Source of the DNA: Daedaleopsis sinensis
Taxonomy: Eukaryota; Basidiomycota; Agaricomycetes; Polyporales; Polyporaceae
Assembly: GCA_033807695.1 (NCBI GenBank)
Contig: CM066300.1
Span: 4,650,001 to 4,714,000 of the forward strand
DNA length: 64,000 bases
Reading direction: 5' to 3'
The notes below the pieces were generated by a model, which worked only from the letters and a program-made list of their open reading frames with translations, was not told where the DNA came from and ran no database searches. Below, one piece after another: positions 59,852-64,000 of the stretch. The first letter of the stretch is position 1. The number at the start of each line of letters is the position of its first letter. The translations under genes and the position numbers were made by a program.

Positions 59852-61178
59852 TATGATGGTGGCGTATGTGTATGCGTATTAGGGTAGGGGTATGGGTATG
59901 AGTAGATAGAGCAGGGGAAGATGAGTAGGCAGGGAACGGGCAAGGGTCGTCGCTGGGGGTGGTACGAGTGGCGATGGTGGTGGTACGAGAGCAAGAGAGG
60001 TAGGCGGGCTGGGAAGGAGATAAGAGGGCGTCCGACGGCGGGAGATAGGTGCGGTGTCGGAGCGAGTACTTAGCGCAAGCGCAAGTGTTCGAGCAGGATC
60101 ATCGCCCCCAGCGCTCGGTCGGTGTGTGGATACGGACGGGACATGTGTGGGATGAGTAGGACAGGCCGAGGAGACACCGGCCGGAGGGGAGCTCGAGGGG
60201 ACCTGGCCGGACGAGTGCTAGTGCGCAACCCCACAAGAGGAGGACCATTCCGGTATGACGCCATCCTCCACCGCACACGGGCGTGCGTCGGTGCTCCCGA
60301 TTAGGCTATGTGCGTTATCGTCCCCGAGCATGCGTCACCCGATTGGCTCCCCGAGTCTGCAGGGCTAGTCCGTCCGAGTGCTGCGCGCACGATTTTGGCA
60401 AGTACTGGCCCTGTTACCTGCTGCTAACTGCTGCCGGTGAGGACCGTGCTGGTCGTTCAGCTATCTCAGTCGACACATACCAATGCAGACAGCCCCAGAG
60501 GGTCCAAGAAAGCCCAAGCCGAGAGTACAGGTACAAGGGACAGCCTAATATCAAAGATCGTGAATGCAGAACTGTACTCGAAGTGAGCATATACCATATG
60601 CATATGGCACTGTGAAACCTGACCATGTATATGCATCAGCTTTTCACAGATGAGAAAACGAACCGTGGATACAACTTGTTATGGGAAACGGCTAGCACGT
60701 CGATTTGTCGAGGCTGGATCCATCCAGTACTAGTAACCGTCGATTGGCCAGATCGCAGCTCGACCTAACAGATGCCGCACGCTGTGCATGTAGAAATCAG
60801 CAATTGGCTATCACTCGTTCGTGGGTGTTCCTATAAGCCTTCGTGAAGACGTCATCTAGACTGACGAGAATCCGACGTAGGCCGACTGGCCGAACCTCGA
60901 GCGACTCGGAGTCGAATCGGAGGACAATGCTGGGGTGTCGAGTCAACGTTTCGAAATTTCAACAAACGAGCGAGAGAACAAGCCATCGTCCGAGCTGCAG
61001 CCGATGGTGGTGAGTCAAGAGCATCATCTTCGTCCGATGGGACTGGGATCGCAACTCAGGAAAGCACAAGTTGAGATAAACGCCCGACTACCTTGGAGCT
61101 TCGTGGGAATTTCGCGCGATAGAAGAAGGGGCGAGACGCGACTCGAGGCAATCATCCTCTCTCCTTCTTACCATCGAT
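59852..61178. other. Intergenic region upstream of enolase
   Basis: About 1.3 kb with only short frames. The first 200 bp are G-rich (GGTAGGGGTATGGG repeats). A CATATACCATATGCATATG cluster lies around 60588. Just before the enolase start, CTCTCTCCTTCTTACC gives a pyrimidine-rich tract, common before fungal glycolytic genes. Confidence 0.4.
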
Positions 61179-63862
<2,684 letters not shown>

Positions 63863-64000
63863 GGACCCGAGCACCGTCGTCGCGGCGGGCCCGAGCAACA
63901 TCCCCCCGCCCGTGATCAACGTGCACCACCAGCGCGCCCCGTACAGCAGCCACCCCCACCCCCACCACTACAGTAACAGCAACAGCGACCGCTACAAGGT
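63863..64000 (+). CDS. Possible internal exon of a gene cut by the window edge
   Basis: After an AG acceptor at 63861-63862 the frame reads DPSTVVAAGPSNIPPPVINV, then HHQRAPYSSHPHPHHYSNSN and SDRYK before the edge, possibly ending at a GT donor. The His/Pro/Ser/Asn-rich composition fits a disordered segment of a regulatory protein. Only this piece is visible and no upstream exon in matching phase was found, so it remains tentative. Confidence 0.3.

Overview
The window reads as nuclear DNA of a filamentous basidiomycete, most likely an Agaricomycete. Genes are split by many short introns (about 50-65 nt, GT..AG, CTNAC/CTRAY-like branch sites), exons are GC-rich, micro-exons are common, neighbouring genes alternate strand, and the protein families are typical fungal ones (GH31, GH47, Gon7-like, homeodomain and C2H2 regulators, TfdA-type dioxygenase). 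No tRNA, rRNA, CRISPR array or prokaryotic signal was seen. All exon models were built by hand from splice sites and reading frame, without transcripts or database searches.

Layout. 1.5-2.9 kb: zinc alcohol dehydrogenase with a TGA exactly at the catalytic-zinc cysteine. 3.1-3.9 kb: histone H3 (-). 5.6-6.1 kb: small conserved-looking protein. 6.5-8.1 kb: homeodomain factor. 8.3-9.5 kb: methyltransferase (-). 9.9-10.1 kb: Gon7-like KEOPS subunit. 10.5-11.8 kb: mitochondrial ribosomal protein uL2m (-), head to head (145 bp) with the RVB2/Reptin AAA+ ATPase at 11.9-13.7 kb. 15.3-16.2 kb: unidentified gene with a duplicated 129-nt exon. 16.8-19.0 kb: type II membrane, O-fucosyltransferase-like protein. 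19.5-23.6 kb: secreted GH31 alpha-glucosidase (-). 24.6-27.4 kb: TPR-like protein (-). 27.8-28.7 kb: PIG-X/PBN1-like ER protein (-). 29.1-29.7 kb: DAP-like small protein. 30.0-31.0 kb: ribosomal protein eL28 (-), head to head with an orphan gene at 31.1-32.0 kb. 33.3-34.2 kb: orphan. 34.8-35.8 kb: C2H2 protein (-).

From 35.8 to 51.4 kb the window is almost gene-free except for one C2H2 transcription factor at 44.8-46.6 kb, flanked by low-complexity DNA: G-quadruplex-type tracts, hexamer minisatellites and short palindromic arrays. Genes are dense again after that: centrin (51.4-52.1, -), a decayed protein-kinase fragment (52.6-53.6, -), a xanthine-dioxygenase-type TfdA enzyme (53.8-55.3), GH47 alpha-1,2-mannosidase (55.8-58.6), an orphan (59.1-59.9, -), enolase (61.2-63.1), and possibly an exon of another gene cut by the right edge.

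Functionally this is a housekeeping neighbourhood (chromatin: H3, RVB2; translation: eL28, uL2m, Gon7; ER/secretory glycan and GPI processing: GH47, PIG-X-like, GT-like; glycolysis: enolase) with three putative regulators. No biosynthetic cluster or defence-like system is evident. The most unusual signals are the TGA at the ADH zinc ligand, the kinase relic, two inverted-repeat elements inside introns, the exon duplication, and the single regulator lying inside a 15-kb repeat-rich, gene-poor interval.
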